Shown one piece after another: positions 13,476-13,680 of a stretch of 13,680 nt of DNA (position 1 is its first letter; every line of letters starts with the position of its first letter). The position numbers and the translations under genes were made by a program. Below the pieces are notes generated by a model. That model did no database searches. It was not told the DNA's origin and was given only the letters and a program-made list of their open reading frames with translations. Source of the stretch: Firmicutes bacterium CAG:124 (lineage in GTDB: Bacteria; Bacillota; Clostridia; Oscillospirales; Oscillospiraceae); assembly GCA_000432135.1 (NCBI GenBank), contig HF990547.1:13644-27323 (forward strand). Direction: 5' to 3'.

Positions 13476-13557
13476 GGCGGCTGCGCCGCCTCCGTGCCGA
13501 TTGCATTTTCTTGTGTTTTCTGCATTGCATGCAGAAAAAGCGGCGCTTTTGCGCCGC
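13476..13557 (-). terminator. Hairpin array in the spacer between the att-like copies
   Basis: Three perfect hairpins: GGCGGC-TGC-GCCGCC (13476-13490), TTTTCTGCAT-TGC-ATGCAGAAAA (13516-13538) and GCGGCGC-TTTT-GCGCCGC (13540-13557). The last has A-runs on both sides, so on the minus strand it is a GC stem followed by a T-run, terminator-like. No gene is seen in this spacer. Confidence 0.5.
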
Positions 13558-13613
13558 AAAAATGCATTCGGTCGAACCACAGCGTTTCTCGCGCCACGTA
13601 TGCCCAGCCAAAA

Positions 13614-13645
13614 CAAAAAAGCCATTCCTTACGGAATGACTTTTT
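13614..13645 (-). terminator. Rho-independent terminator of the tRNA (possibly bidirectional)
   Basis: GCCATTCC at 13621-13628 pairs with GGAATGAC at 13633-13640 (one mismatch) around a four-base loop. An A-run at 13615-13620 and a T-run at 13641-13645 flank it, so it can terminate on either strand. It lies a few bases beyond the tRNA CCA end on the minus strand, as expected for the tRNA's own terminator. Confidence 0.8.
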
Positions 13646-13649
13646 GTTT

Positions 13650-13680
13650 TGGTGGAGATAAGCGGGATCGAACCGCTGAC
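13650..13680 (-). tRNA. tRNA 3' part, probably tRNA-Ala (cut by window edge)
   Basis: Read on the minus strand, the window edge gives GTC, then a T-arm with stem AGCGG/CCGCT around loop TTCGATC, then acceptor strand TATCTCC, discriminator A and an encoded CCA. This is an unambiguous tRNA 3' end; the anticodon is outside the window. The acceptor and T-arm resemble clostridial tRNA-Ala as I remember them, so the amino-acid identity is tentative. Confidence 0.88.

Noticed and set aside
13573..13579. TCGAACC as another tRNA T-loop fragment
   Set aside because: Only seven bases match the tRNA and the surroundings differ; likely chance.

Overview
The window is GC-rich and Gram-positive in style: strong AGGAGG-type ribosome binding sites, tightly overlapping same-strand genes, an oxygen-independent cobalamin pathway and short hairpin repeats between genes. 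It most resembles an anaerobic member of the Clostridia, probably Oscillospiraceae-like; that placement is inference. It has three parts.

Part 1 (1-9020) is a cobalamin (vitamin B12) biosynthesis operon, all on the + strand: cbiD (5' end outside the window), cbiF/cobM, cbiG, cbiH/cobJ, a three-domain cobK-cbiE-cbiT fusion, cbiB, cobD and cobQ/cbiP. Most genes overlap by 4-10 bases. Together they cover a continuous run of corrin-ring steps: C17 methylation with ring contraction, C11 methylation, loss of the two-carbon fragment, C1 methylation, reduction, C15 methylation with decarboxylation, and C5 methylation. They also cover three late steps: amidation to cobyric acid, aminopropanol-phosphate supply and its attachment. 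CbiC, CbiL, CbiA and the nucleotide-loop genes are not here. No cobalamin riboswitch is visible; the operon promoter must lie upstream.

Part 2 (9021-10230) starts with about 340 bases of intergenic repeat modules and a terminator-like hairpin. A near-perfect sigma-70 promoter follows, carrying two copies of a 14-base dyad 31 bases apart, one of them between the -35 and -10 boxes. This drives a MarR-family regulator. The next gene is a MATE efflux pump that is dead twice over: a one-base frameshift near codon 34, and truncation after about 100 codons.

Part 3 (about 10231-13680) is lower in GC and is the remnant of an integrative element: a short polar ORF, a DnaC-like helicase loader with an N-terminal cysteine cluster, a 535-base non-coding segment with iteron-like repeats and large palindromes (a candidate origin or orphan oriT), an excisionase and a complete tyrosine recombinase. 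The integrase is followed by a strong hairpin, an 11-base tandem repeat and a 17-base partial copy of the 3' end of a tRNA gene. The real tRNA (minus strand, probably tRNA-Ala, cut by the window edge) lies about 200 bases further on. The layout suggests a tRNA-targeting mobile element whose left part was lost in a deletion that also removed the rest of the MATE gene.
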